From positions 1,798,001 to 1,862,000 of the forward strand of contig NZ_CP073355.1 of NCBI RefSeq assembly GCF_023525255.1: 64,000 nt of DNA, given 5' to 3'. Below the pieces are notes generated by a model, which searched no databases, had not been told where the DNA came from, and was given only the letters and a program-made list of their open reading frames with translations. The stretch is from Thermospira aquatica. GTDB lineage: Bacteria; Spirochaetota; Brevinematia; Brevinematales; Thermospiraceae. Made by a program: the position numbers and the translations under genes. Below are positions 44,148 to 52,749 of the stretch, one piece after another. How positions within the stretch are numbered: the stretch's first letter is position 1; the number at the start of each line of letters is the position of its first letter.

Positions 44148-46055
44148 ATGAAAAAAAGGATTTGGTGGTTCTTACTGCTAGGGGTGTGGCTTTTTTCTTG
44201 TCAAAGGGTCTCACTTACCGATGAGGAACGGGTGTGGATCAAAACCCATCCTGTGATTCGCCTCGCGCCAGATCCGGATTTTCCTCCTTTTGAGTTTTTT
44301 GACGAGTGGGGTGAGTACCAGGGAATAGGGGCAGATTATGTGAGAGCGTTTTCTCGGTGGTCGGGTGTCAGGGTGGAAATCTATCACTATAGTAATTGGT
44401 CGGAGGTGCTCCAGGCTCTAAGTAACCGTGAGATTGATATGATCAACTGTGCCATTGATACCCCTTCTCGAAGGGTTTATGCGACCTTTCCCACACCTTA
44501 TCTTAGGCTTCCCAATGTGGTGGTGACAAGGAGAACCATGACAGTTCCTCGTTCTTTTGAGGAAGTGCTTCAGGGGAGAGTAGGAATGGTTCGAAGCTAT
44601 GGCATGGTGGATATTCTTAGAGAAAAGTATCCATGGTTTACTCCTCGATTGTATCCTACGCTTTTAGAGGGGTTAGAGGCTCTTGTTAGTGAAGAGATTG
44701 ATTATTTTCTCTCAGATCTTGGAACAGCGAGCTATTATATAACAGAGGGAGGGTTTTATACTCTGAAAATTGTTCTTGCTTTTAAACCTGATAACGTCAG
44801 TGGTTTTGGGGTACGCTCTGATTGGCCGATACTCGTGAGTATTCTTGAAAAGTTTGAGCGATCTTTGTCTGAAGCAGAGAAAAACCGTATTATTAAGCGT
44901 TGGGTTATAGTCGGGCATGAGTATATCGGAACAAATCGATGGTGGTGGCTTGTTGGGCTTTTGGGATTGGGATTGATTGGTCTTTTTGGGGTGCTTCTCT
45001 GGTGGTTACGGGTTTTTCGATCTCGGGAGATGGAACATGAGCGGCGCGAGGGGGAGCTTTTTCGAGAACTTTCTGAAATGGCAGAGATGCTTCCGGTGGT
45101 CCTTGATCGTTTGCCTCTTGCCGCGATGATGGTAAATCAAAATGGAGTGGTGTCGTATGTCAATCAAGAGTTTGTTATTCTTTTTGGCTGGAAAAAAGAA
45201 GAGATTTCTTCCTTCTACCAGTTTTATAGAATGGCAGCAGCTCAGGAGAGTGATAGAAAACTCTTGTGGGAGAAGTGGGAAACGATTGTAACGGGTGGAA
45301 AGCCTAATCCTTATATCCTTCTTGATCATTTTTTGCTTTTGGATAAGGAGGAAAAAGAACACCCCTGTCGGGTAGATATCCACCGGTTGGGGAGTACTTT
45401 TCTTTTTACTTTTGTGGATTATTCAACTCAGGAGGCCTCAGAAAAGCTTTTCCAGCATAAACAAAATCAGATGCTACTTGCTATGAAAGAAAAGGATCTC
45501 CTCTTTATGGAATTGGAACATCGGGTGCGTAATACCTTGCAGCTTATGCGTTCCTTTATGCGGCTTCATGATTCTCTTAAAACCAGATATACGACGGAGG
45601 ATTTATTGCTTAAACTTACGTGTGGGGTTGATCTCCTTACCATTATTAAAAACTATACGATGCAGGATTTGAAGCTAAGGTTGTATAATCTCAAGGTTCC
45701 TCTTTTGGAATTTGTGCAACATGTGAGACTTGATATGGGGTTAGACGTAGAGGCGGATGTAGATCCTGTTGAGATGAATGAGCAGTCTCTTTTAGCGTGT
45801 ATGTTTGCTATAGAGGAGGTCTTCTTTGTTGTGTGGCGTTGTTGTCGTGGAAAGGGAAAGATTTTTTTACAGGTGAGAAACGGTGAAAAAATTGTGATAG
45901 AGATTCGCTATGAAGGGTTCCTCGAGATGACTGAGGAAGAGCTTGTGGTTTCGAGGGATTTTGTATACCAACTGGGAGGCAAAGTGCACTATCAATTTTC
46001 TCCTGTGTTTCTTTTTGGTATTGCATTAGATCAAGAGAAAATCGCAATTTTATAA
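44148..46055 (+). CDS. Membrane sensor with SBP_bac_3, PAS and HisKA_2-like domains, degenerate ATPase
   Basis: Protein of 635 residues. A lipoprotein-like N-terminus (LGVWLFSC) precedes a periplasmic solute-binding domain of the SBP_bac_3 type (HPVIRLAPDPDFPPFEFF to about residue 260). A membrane helix (about 268-288) and a cytoplasmic PAS domain (about 320-420) follow, then a dimerisation segment with candidate H458 in MELEHRVRNTLQ. The C-terminal region has the size of an HATPase domain but shows no recognisable N-box Asn or DxGxG glycine box. It may be a pseudokinase or phosphotransfer protein rather than an active kinase. It is last in the queC operon, 17 bp after ribE. Confidence 0.8.
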   Translation: MKKRIWWFLLLGVWLFSCQRVSLTDEERVWIKTHPVIRLAPDPDFPPFEFFDEWGEYQGIGADYVRAFSRWSGVRVEIYHYSNWSEVLQALSNREIDMINCAIDTPSRRVYATFPTPYLRLPNVVVTRRTMTVPRSFEEVLQGRVGMVRSYGMVDILREKYPWFTPRLYPTLLEGLEALVSEEIDYFLSDLGTASYYITEGGFYTLKIVLAFKPDNVSGFGVRSDWPILVSILEKFERSLSEAEKNRIIKRWVIVGHEYIGTNRWWWLVGLLGLGLIGLFGVLLWWLRVFRSREMEHERREGELFRELSEMAEMLPVVLDRLPLAAMMVNQNGVVSYVNQEFVILFGWKKEEISSFYQFYRMAAAQESDRKLLWEKWETIVTGGKPNPYILLDHFLLLDKEEKEHPCRVDIHRLGSTFLFTFVDYSTQEASEKLFQHKQNQMLLAMKEKDLLFMELEHRVRNTLQLMRSFMRLHDSLKTRYTTEDLLLKLTCGVDLLTIIKNYTMQDLKLRLYNLKVPLLEFVQHVRLDMGLDVEADVDPVEMNEQSLLACMFAIEEVFFVVWRCCRGKGKIFLQVRNGEKIVIEIRYEGFLEMTEEELVVSRDFVYQLGGKVHYQFSPVFLFGIALDQEKIAIL

Positions 46056-46068
46056 TCGAGTTTCTCAA

Positions 46069-46097
46069 TTGACTTTTTTCAAGAGAGTCTTTATCAT
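46069..46097 (+). promoter_or_regulatory. Promoter of the mraY-AMMECR1-EamA operon
   Basis: TTGACT (46069-46074) and TATCAT (46092-46097) are 17 bp apart; TATACT lies a few bases further on as an alternative -10. Confidence 0.65.
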
Positions 46098-46127
46098 TAT
46101 ACTATCTTTTTTAGTAAGGTAGGTTCT

Positions 46128-47085
46128 ATGTTGTTTTCGCTTTTGTATCCTCTAAGGGATTGGTTTTTCGGGTTTAATCTTTTGAAGTATATTACCTTTC
46201 GCTCGCTGATGGCCTTTTTTACGGCGTTTTTATTGGGAATGGTTATAGCTCCGTATTTTATTCGTCGTTTTAGTCAGGTTGGGGTGAAACAGAGTATCCG
46301 TGAGGATGGTCCGGAGACCCATCATGTGAAGGCAGGTACACCTACTATGGGTGGTATTTTTGTCATGGTGGCAGCCCTTCTTTCGATTTTGCTTTGGGGT
46401 ATGCCTGTCTACTATGTTTGGGTAACGACGCTGGCTTTGGTTTTGTTTGGTCTTATTGGCTTTTTTGACGATTATCTCAAGGTGAGGTTTAAAAACTCAA
46501 AAGGGATTGCTGAAGGGGTGAAATTTTCTCTTCAGGTTGGAGTGGGACTTCTTCTTTCGGTTCTTGTGGTGCTGAATCCTGATCCTTCACAGGTACTTTT
46601 GTTTTATGTTCCTATCTATGATAAGCCTCTGTTTGTCTGGCCGATGTGGCTGGGGATAGCGTTTTATGTTTTTACCATGGTCGCGTTTTCGAATGCAACC
46701 AACCTTTCGGATGGGCTCGATGGACTTGCCTCAGGGATGGGCATTATTCTCTATATTCCTTTTGGGATTTTTGCCTATGTGATTGGAAATGCTATTGCAG
46801 CCCAGTATTTGAAGTTCCCTTATCTTCCAGGGGCTGGAGAACTGGCAGTCGTGATTGCTTCCTGGTCCAGTCGGTTTGCTGGAGACGGTGTCGGTTCTGT
46901 TGCAGCGTTCGTATTTCAAATGGACGAAGCATACTTCGGGAACGGGAAAAAGGATTTTTCTGATGGCACCTATTCATCACCATTTTGAAAAGAAGGGATG
47001 GAAAGAAACACAGGTGGTGATTCGTTTCTGGATTCTGGCGGCTCTGTGTGCGCTTTTTTCGCTTGCATTTCTTAAGATTCGTTAG
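46128..47085 (+). pseudogene. mraY: MraY phospho-MurNAc-pentapeptide transferase with internal deletion and frameshift
   Basis: MraY attaches UDP-MurNAc-pentapeptide to undecaprenyl phosphate, the first membrane step of peptidoglycan synthesis. The first frame (46128-46988) has the conserved blocks HHVKAGTPTMGGIF, GFFDDYLKVRFK and NLSDGLDGLASG up to [12 protein letters not shown] second frame then gives [34 protein letters not shown] and the C-terminal helix to 47085. About 50 residues between them are missing, including the helix with the catalytic Asp block normally read as FMGDVGSLA. The lesion is near 46855-46880. As mraY is normally essential, an assembly error or a second copy elsewhere is probable. 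Confidence 0.85.
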
Positions 47086-47094
47086 GAGGAGAGA

Positions 47095-47652
47095 ATGAAT
47101 TTTTCGTTAACCAGTGAAAATAAAAAGGCTCTTCTCAAAACAGCAAGGCTTGCGATTGAAGAGAAGCTCTTTGGAAAATCCTCTGAAGCGTATCCGGATT
47201 TATCTGACAGGGTATTTGGTGAGAAGTGTGGATTGTTTGTTACGCTGACGATTGATGGAAATTTGCGTGGTTGTATAGGATATGTTGAGGGAATAAAGCC
47301 AATTCGCGAAGCGGTGAGAGAGATGGCCTGTGAGGCGGCTTTTCATGATCCTCGTTTTCATCCTCTCCGAAAGGAGGAGTTTCCTTTTATTGAAATAGAG
47401 ATCTCTACTTTAACCCCTCTTCAAGAGGTAAGAGATATTCATCAGATTGAGGTAGGACGCCATGGTCTCGTGATGGAGCGGGGGTATCATCGAGGACTTT
47501 TGTTGCCGCAGGTTGCGACGGAATACGGATGGGGGAGGGAAGAATTTCTCAACCAGACCTGTCGTAAAGCTGGTATGGAGCCTTACTGCTGGGAAAATGG
47601 GGCAACGGTTTTCTCCTTTGAGGCGCTTGTTTTTAGTGAAAGGGATGTATGA
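47095..47652 (+). CDS. AMMECR1-domain protein (AmmeMemoRadiSam system protein A type)
   Basis: Protein of 185 residues with the AMMECR1 core LRGCIGYVEG, AAFHDPRFHPLRKEE and the C-terminal LPQVATEYGWGREEFLNQTCRKAG. In many genomes this protein is encoded with a Memo-like dioxygenase and a radical SAM protein; neither is adjacent here. The biochemical role is unknown. GGAGGAG precedes the start, 9 bp after mraY. It overlaps the EamA gene by four bases. Confidence 0.88.
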   Translation: MNFSLTSENKKALLKTARLAIEEKLFGKSSEAYPDLSDRVFGEKCGLFVTLTIDGNLRGCIGYVEGIKPIREAVREMACEAAFHDPRFHPLRKEEFPFIEIEISTLTPLQEVRDIHQIEVGRHGLVMERGYHRGLLLPQVATEYGWGREEFLNQTCRKAGMEPYCWENGATVFSFEALVFSERDV

Positions 47653-48529
47653 GGTATCTTGGTGAGGCTGCTTCGCTTTTGGCTTCCGTGGGTTGGGCAG
47701 GGAGTGCGCTTTTCTTTGAGTTTAGCTCAAGAAAAATTGGAAGTCTTTATGTGAATCTCTGGCGTCTTCTCTGGGCTTTTTTTCTCGTACTTGCGGTTAA
47801 CCTTATTTTTTATCCTGAATTCTTACGTCATGTTACTCCTATCGATGCGGTATGGCTTCTTCTCTCCGGATTGGTGGGTTTTTTGTGGGGGATATTCTTC
47901 TTTTTTGGTCGTTTGTGGTGATTGGAAGCCGGATGAGCCTTCTCATTATGCTGTTGTATCCGTTTGTGAGTGCTCTTGGGGCAAGTGTGGTTTTTGGAGA
48001 GAGACTTTCTGGCTTACAGTGGTTGGCGATGGTAGGCACACTTCTCTGTGTGGGGGGTGTGGTATTCTTTCATCATCAGCGAGAAGCTATCGGGGAAAAA
48101 AGGCTAAGGGGATTTTTGGCGGCTGTTGGGGGGATGTTGGGACAGGCTGGGGGAGCGCTTCTGGCAAAGCCTGCCCTTGGGGCAAATACGTTTGTTTTTG
48201 AGGCGACATGGATTCGTATTGTGGGTGGTCTTGTGGCATTTGCTCTGGTGGTGTTTTTGTCTGGTCGAACAAGGGTTTGGCTTGCAAGTGCACGACAAAA
48301 GGATGCGATTCTTGCTACAGTTGGGGGGAGCATTTTTGGACCGTTTCTGGGTGTGTCGCTTTTTTTGCTTGGCATGCGATACGCTCCTGGGGGAGTAGCG
48401 ACAACTCTTTCTTCTCTTTCGCCTGTGATCCTGATAGGGCGTGATGTTGTGAAGGGAAAACATGTGCATATCCTGGAGATTCTCTTAACATGTGGTGCCG
48501 TGATTTTCCTGTACCTTTTTTTCGCATAA
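47649..48529 (+). pseudogene. EamA/DMT-superfamily transporter with one-base frameshift
   Basis: Ten-helix drug/metabolite transporter. The first frame gives MRYLGEAASLLASVGWAGSA to SGLVGFLWG and then goes out of frame at the G-run 47887-47891. The other frame continues GDILLFWSFVVIGSRMSLL through to 48529. Adding one G to the run joins the two exactly (LWGDILLFW). The repaired protein is about 293 residues with two EamA repeats. A homopolymer miscount in sequencing is the simplest explanation; slippage-based regulation is possible. Confidence 0.85.
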
Positions 48530-48539
48530 AAAAGAAAAT

Positions 48540-48568
48540 TTGCATTTTTCCACGCTTTAGCCTAAAAT
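48540..48568 (+). promoter_or_regulatory. Promoter of the nucleotidyltransferase-pyrE-pyrF-glyS operon
   Basis: TTGCAT (48540-48545) and TAAAAT (48563-48568) are 17 bp apart, 45 bp before the start codon. Confidence 0.55.
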
Positions 48569-48613
48569 ATTCACTTGTAAAGTTTTTTCTAAGTTTTGTT
48601 TAAGGAGTACATG

Positions 48614-49333
48614 ATGCAAGCGGTGGTTCTCGCGGGGGGGATGGGGCGCCAGATCAAAAGTGAGCTGGGGCAGGCGCCGAAGCCGATGGCGATAGTCAAT
48701 GGGTATCCTTTTCTTGAGTATGTGCTGCTCTATCTGCGTAAAAATGGGATTGATGAGATTATTCTTTCCTGTGGATATATGCGTTCTGTGATAGAGAGCT
48801 ATTTTGGGAATGGAAAACGTTGGGGGCTTTCGATTTCGTATACGGATGAGGATTTTTTGAGAGGAACGGCAGGCAGTGTGAAGTTGGCTGAACCACTTAT
48901 CAAAAACAATCAATTTGTTGTGGTGAATGGGGATACCTTTCATGATGTTCCAATCTATGAATTGATAGAGTTTCATCTCACCCATGAGGCATGGATCACT
49001 CTTGCCTTGAAGGAAAGCGAGCATCCCGAACGCTACGGTGTGGTAGAATTGGGAGAAAACAATCAGATTGTACGCTTTATTGGACGGGGTCACAAGGATC
49101 TCTTTAAGCTCGTGAATACAGGGATTTATGTGTTTAGTAAAGAGGCGCTTCAATTTATCCAGCCGAACGAGAATATTTCTCTGGAGAAGGATATCTTTCC
49201 CCTTTTGACCAAGCTGGGGAAACTGTACGGATATGTTTGTGATGGAGCCTTTTTAGATATCGAGGTCCCCGAGAATTTCCATCAGGTGAAGGAAAAACTC
49301 AAAGAGCTTATCGCGCACAAGGAGGATCGTTAG
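48614..49333 (+). CDS. Sugar-1-phosphate nucleotidyltransferase (HddC/RfbA-like)
   Basis: Protein of 239 residues with the nucleotidyltransferase fold. The N-terminal signature is VVLAGGMGRQIKSELGQAPKPMA. The metal site is VVNGDTFHDV, and the late blocks are LVNTGIYVFSKEAL and DGAFLDIEVPENF, the last resembling the GIDVGTPEDY-type end of heptose-1-phosphate guanylyltransferases. It probably supplies an NDP-sugar or NDP-heptose for surface glycans. AAGGAG precedes two consecutive ATG codons (48611, 48614); the second is better spaced. It is directly followed by pyrE. Confidence 0.8.
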   Translation: MQAVVLAGGMGRQIKSELGQAPKPMAIVNGYPFLEYVLLYLRKNGIDEIILSCGYMRSVIESYFGNGKRWGLSISYTDEDFLRGTAGSVKLAEPLIKNNQFVVVNGDTFHDVPIYELIEFHLTHEAWITLALKESEHPERYGVVELGENNQIVRFIGRGHKDLFKLVNTGIYVFSKEALQFIQPNENISLEKDIFPLLTKLGKLYGYVCDGAFLDIEVPENFHQVKEKLKELIAHKEDR

Positions 49334-49927
49334 ATGCTTACTCTTCGTGAGGATCATGAGATCGAATCCCTTCTCATGAAATCAGAAGCCCTTTTGAAGG
49401 GGCATTTTATTCTTTCTTCTGGGCTGCACAGCAATCGCTATGTGCAGTGTGCAAAGTTTTTTCAGTATCCGGCTTACGCTGAACTGGCGGCTAAAAAACT
49501 TGCAAAACTTTATGAGGATCCGCCTATTGATGTGGTGATTGGTGGTGCTTTTGGAGGGATTACCATAGCGTATGAGTTGGCCCGTGTTTTGGGGGTGCGT
49601 GGGATCTTTTGTGAGCGGGTAGAGGGAGTTTTCCAACTTCGTCGTGGTTTTGAGATACGCCAGGGGGAAAAGGTTCTCATCGCAGAGGATGTGGTGACAA
49701 CGGGAAAATCGATTGATGAAGTGGCACAGCTTGTCAAACAGCATGGGGGAGAGGTTGTTGGTGTGGCAAGTCTTGTGGATCGTCATATGCCAGATCCAGA
49801 GAAACTGCCCTATCGGTTTGAATGGCTCCATTCGGTGCAGGCGGAAGCGTACGATCCAGCTGATTGTTTGCTCTGTAAGGAGGGTAAACTGCCGGCTGTC
49901 AAACCAGGGAGTCGGGGGATGAAATGA
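49334..49927 (+). CDS. pyrE: Orotate phosphoribosyltransferase
   Basis: PRPP-dependent enzyme of 197 residues making orotidine 5'-phosphate. The PRPP-binding motif is VLIAEDVVTTGKSIDEV, and the N-terminal block is GHFILSSGLHSNRYVQCAKFF. The start follows the previous stop without a gap and is preceded by AAGGAGG. It overlaps pyrF by four bases. Confidence 0.95.
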   Translation: MLTLREDHEIESLLMKSEALLKGHFILSSGLHSNRYVQCAKFFQYPAYAELAAKKLAKLYEDPPIDVVIGGAFGGITIAYELARVLGVRGIFCERVEGVFQLRRGFEIRQGEKVLIAEDVVTTGKSIDEVAQLVKQHGGEVVGVASLVDRHMPDPEKLPYRFEWLHSVQAEAYDPADCLLCKEGKLPAVKPGSRGMK

Positions 49928-50619
49928 AAACGGAACTGATTGTTGCTCTCGATGTCTTTTCACGAGAGGAGGCTTTCGGTATTGTTCAAAAACTTTTTCC
50001 TCGAGTGCAATGGTTCAAAGTAGGAAGTATTCTTTTTACTCGAGAGGGTCAGGATCTTGTCAAGGCCCTCAAGGATAAAGGCTGTCGTGTGTTTCTTGAT
50101 TTAAAGTTTTTTGATATCCCGAATACGGTAAAAGGTGTCTGTGAGGTTGTGGCTGGTATGGGAGTGGATATGTTTACCATCCATATGCTTGGCGGGCAGG
50201 ATATGGCAAAGGCTGCCCTGGCCGGGGCATCAAAAGTCTCTCCTTCTCCCCTTGCTCTCGGGGTGACAGTGCTTACCAGTATGGACGAGAGGATTCTTAA
50301 GGAGGAACTTTGTCTTCAACAGGGTGTTGAGGATACGGTGAGCCATCTGGTCAGGATGGGCCTTGAAAGTGGGATGAAGGGATTTGTTTGTTCTCCGCAT
50401 GAACTTCTCTTGCTTCGTGGATGGGTGCCTCAGGATACGGTTTTGGTAACACCGGGTGTGAGGCTGGCAGGGGATGCGGTTGGAGATCAGAAACGTGTGA
50501 TGACCCCCCATGAGGCTCACATCAATGGGGCGAACTATATTGTTATGGGACGTTCGGTGTATGGTTCTTTAGATCCCGTGGCTACGGTGGAAAAGATTTT
50601 ACAAGAAATAGAAGCCTGA
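49924..50619 (+). CDS. pyrF: Orotidine 5'-phosphate decarboxylase
   Basis: Enzyme of 231 residues that decarboxylates OMP to UMP. The active-site signature is FLDLKFFDIPNTV, the N-terminal strand is LIVALDVFSREEA, and the phosphate-binding end is VMGRSVYGS. The start shares ATGA with pyrE. The two last steps of UMP synthesis are thus coupled. Confidence 0.95.
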   Translation: MKTELIVALDVFSREEAFGIVQKLFPRVQWFKVGSILFTREGQDLVKALKDKGCRVFLDLKFFDIPNTVKGVCEVVAGMGVDMFTIHMLGGQDMAKAALAGASKVSPSPLALGVTVLTSMDERILKEELCLQQGVEDTVSHLVRMGLESGMKGFVCSPHELLLLRGWVPQDTVLVTPGVRLAGDAVGDQKRVMTPHEAHINGANYIVMGRSVYGSLDPVATVEKILQEIEA

Positions 50620-50643
50620 TAGAGAAAACAAAAAGGAGTATGT

Positions 50644-52710
50644 ATGGCTCGGCTTGTTTTTGAGATTGGTTTGGAAGAGGTTCCACACGAGATTCTTTTT
50701 GATTGTTTTACCCAGCTTCAAACAGAAGGTAACAAACTTTTTCAAGAGTCAGGGATTATTGCAGAAAAGATAGAGGCGACAGGAACACCCAGAAGGCTTG
50801 TTCTTATTGCTGAGGGTGTCCAGCCGGTGACACTGACTCGTGTGGTGGAGAAAAAGGGTCCGGCACTCAAGGCAGCCTACGATGCAGATGGGAAACCGAC
50901 AAAAGCCCTCGAGGGTTTTCTTCGTGCGAATGGGATTACAGAAAAGGAAGTTACCCAAAAAGAGATCAACGGTGGGCTGTATATCTTTTATGAAAAAAAA
51001 GAAGGGGGAGAACCTGTTGTTCAGGTCCTCAAGCGTATTCTTCCTAACCTCGTATCCAGTCTTAAGTTCCCAAAAGCTATGCGTTGGGCAACCTATGAGA
51101 TGACATTTGTACGCCCTGTAAGATGGCTCTGTGCCCTTCTGGACAAAGAGGTGATACCGGTGAAATGGGGTCATCTGGAGGCGGGCAACAAGAGCTATGG
51201 TCATCGGACACTTTTTGGACTTGAGGCTTTTGAAATTTCTTCAGCTCAAACGTATGAGGAAGAACTTCAAAAGCATTTTGTGATTGTCCACCACCAGAAT
51301 CGCAGGGAGATTATCTCAAAAGAGATAGAGGCAGCCTCTCAAACACTGGGTGTTCAGGCAGTTTGTGATGAAACACTTCTTGATACCCTGGTCAGTCTCA
51401 CAGAATACCCTGAGATGGCGGTAGGAAGCTTTGAAGAAGAGTTTTTAAAGCTTCCAAAAGAGGTGTTAATCTCTGAGATGATAGAGCATCAGAAGTTTAT
51501 TCCCCTTCAGAAAAGTGATAAAACGCTCGTGAATCGTTTTCTTATTGTAACCAATACCCATCCTAATGAAACCATTGTAGCGGGCAATGAACGGGTGATA
51601 CGTGCCCGTTTCAACGATGGGAAGTTTTTCTTTGATGAGGATAGAAAACGTTCCCTTGAGAGTCGTTTGGAGGAGCTGGCACGGGTTGCTTTTGCACGTA
51701 ATCTTGGAAGTCTTAAAGATAAGACAGAACGCCTTGAGAAGATTGTGGGTATTCTGGCGCGTTATCTTGGGATGGAGAAAGATCTCCCTCTTGCTCAGAT
51801 GACGGCGAGACTCTGTAAAACAGACCTTGTTACTCACATGGTGTATGAATTTCCCGAACTTCAGGGGATTGTAGGGTATTACTACGCCCTTCATGATGGT
51901 CTTCCCATCAATGTTGCTATTTCCATTAAGGAGCACTATTGGCCAAAGTTTAGCGGGGACAGTCTTCCTTCACTTCCGGAGGGGATACTGGTTTCTCTGG
52001 CCGATCGTTTCGATAATCTTTTTGCCCTTTATGCTCAGGGATACGAAGTCACTGGTTCTCGAGATCCCCTTGCCCTTCGTCGTCAAACCTTGGGGATCAT
52101 TCGCATTCTTATCGAAAAGAAGCTTCATCTTCCCTTGCGTGAGGTATATAGAGAGGTATTTGCACTCTATCAGCCCTATTTGACGCTTGAGGTCCAAGAA
52201 TATGAAAATCGTGTCTTTGATTTCATCACTACCCGTGTGAAAACCGTATTTAGAGAATACGGCTTTGCTCATGATGAGATTGAGGCTGGTATTGCTATGG
52301 CAGTCGAGGATATCTATGATGTTTTTTGTCGAGTGAGCGCCATTCATACTGCACGGCAGGGTGAAAACTTTCAGAATCTTGCTATTGCCTTTCGTCGGGT
52401 GAAAAATATCCTCAAGGGATTTGAGATTTTACCCTTAGCTTCCGATAAACTCCAAGAACCTGCGGAAAAGGCTTTATACGAGATGTACCAGAAGAGTTTG
52501 CCAGATTATGAGAAAGCGTTGAGTGCTCGAGATTATGGGCTGGCTATCGGTATCCTGACCAGTTTTCGGCCGGTGGTGGATGCGTTTTTTGATCAGGTTC
52601 TCGTCATGGACCAGGATGAGAATAAGAAAAATGCTCGTGTGGCTCTTTTGCAACATGTGGACGCGATGTTTATGAAGCTTGTGGATATGGAGAAGATCGT
52701 CATAGAATGA
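50644..52710 (+). CDS. glyS: Glycyl-tRNA synthetase, beta subunit
   Basis: Protein of 688 residues beginning ARLVFEIGLEEVPHEILFDC, the classic beta-subunit start, with KFPKAMRWATYEMTFVRPVRWL and an HD-like central region (YYYALHDGLPINVAISIKEHYWP). The beta subunit of the heterotetrameric enzyme binds tRNA-Gly; the alpha subunit (glyQ) is not in this window. AAGGAG precedes the start. It is encoded between pyrF and an HD-GYP gene. Confidence 0.95.
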   Translation: MARLVFEIGLEEVPHEILFDCFTQLQTEGNKLFQESGIIAEKIEATGTPRRLVLIAEGVQPVTLTRVVEKKGPALKAAYDADGKPTKALEGFLRANGITEKEVTQKEINGGLYIFYEKKEGGEPVVQVLKRILPNLVSSLKFPKAMRWATYEMTFVRPVRWLCALLDKEVIPVKWGHLEAGNKSYGHRTLFGLEAFEISSAQTYEEELQKHFVIVHHQNRREIISKEIEAASQTLGVQAVCDETLLDTLVSLTEYPEMAVGSFEEEFLKLPKEVLISEMIEHQKFIPLQKSDKTLVNRFLIVTNTHPNETIVAGNERVIRARFNDGKFFFDEDRKRSLESRLEELARVAFARNLGSLKDKTERLEKIVGILARYLGMEKDLPLAQMTARLCKTDLVTHMVYEFPELQGIVGYYYALHDGLPINVAISIKEHYWPKFSGDSLPSLPEGILVSLADRFDNLFALYAQGYEVTGSRDPLALRRQTLGIIRILIEKKLHLPLREVYREVFALYQPYLTLEVQEYENRVFDFITTRVKTVFREYGFAHDEIEAGIAMAVEDIYDVFCRVSAIHTARQGENFQNLAIAFRRVKNILKGFEILPLASDKLQEPAEKALYEMYQKSLPDYEKALSARDYGLAIGILTSFRPVVDAFFDQVLVMDQDENKKNARVALLQHVDAMFMKLVDMEKIVIE

Positions 52711-52749
52711 GGGCCCTTGACGGGAAAAGAGAGTGAAGGAGAACAGACA

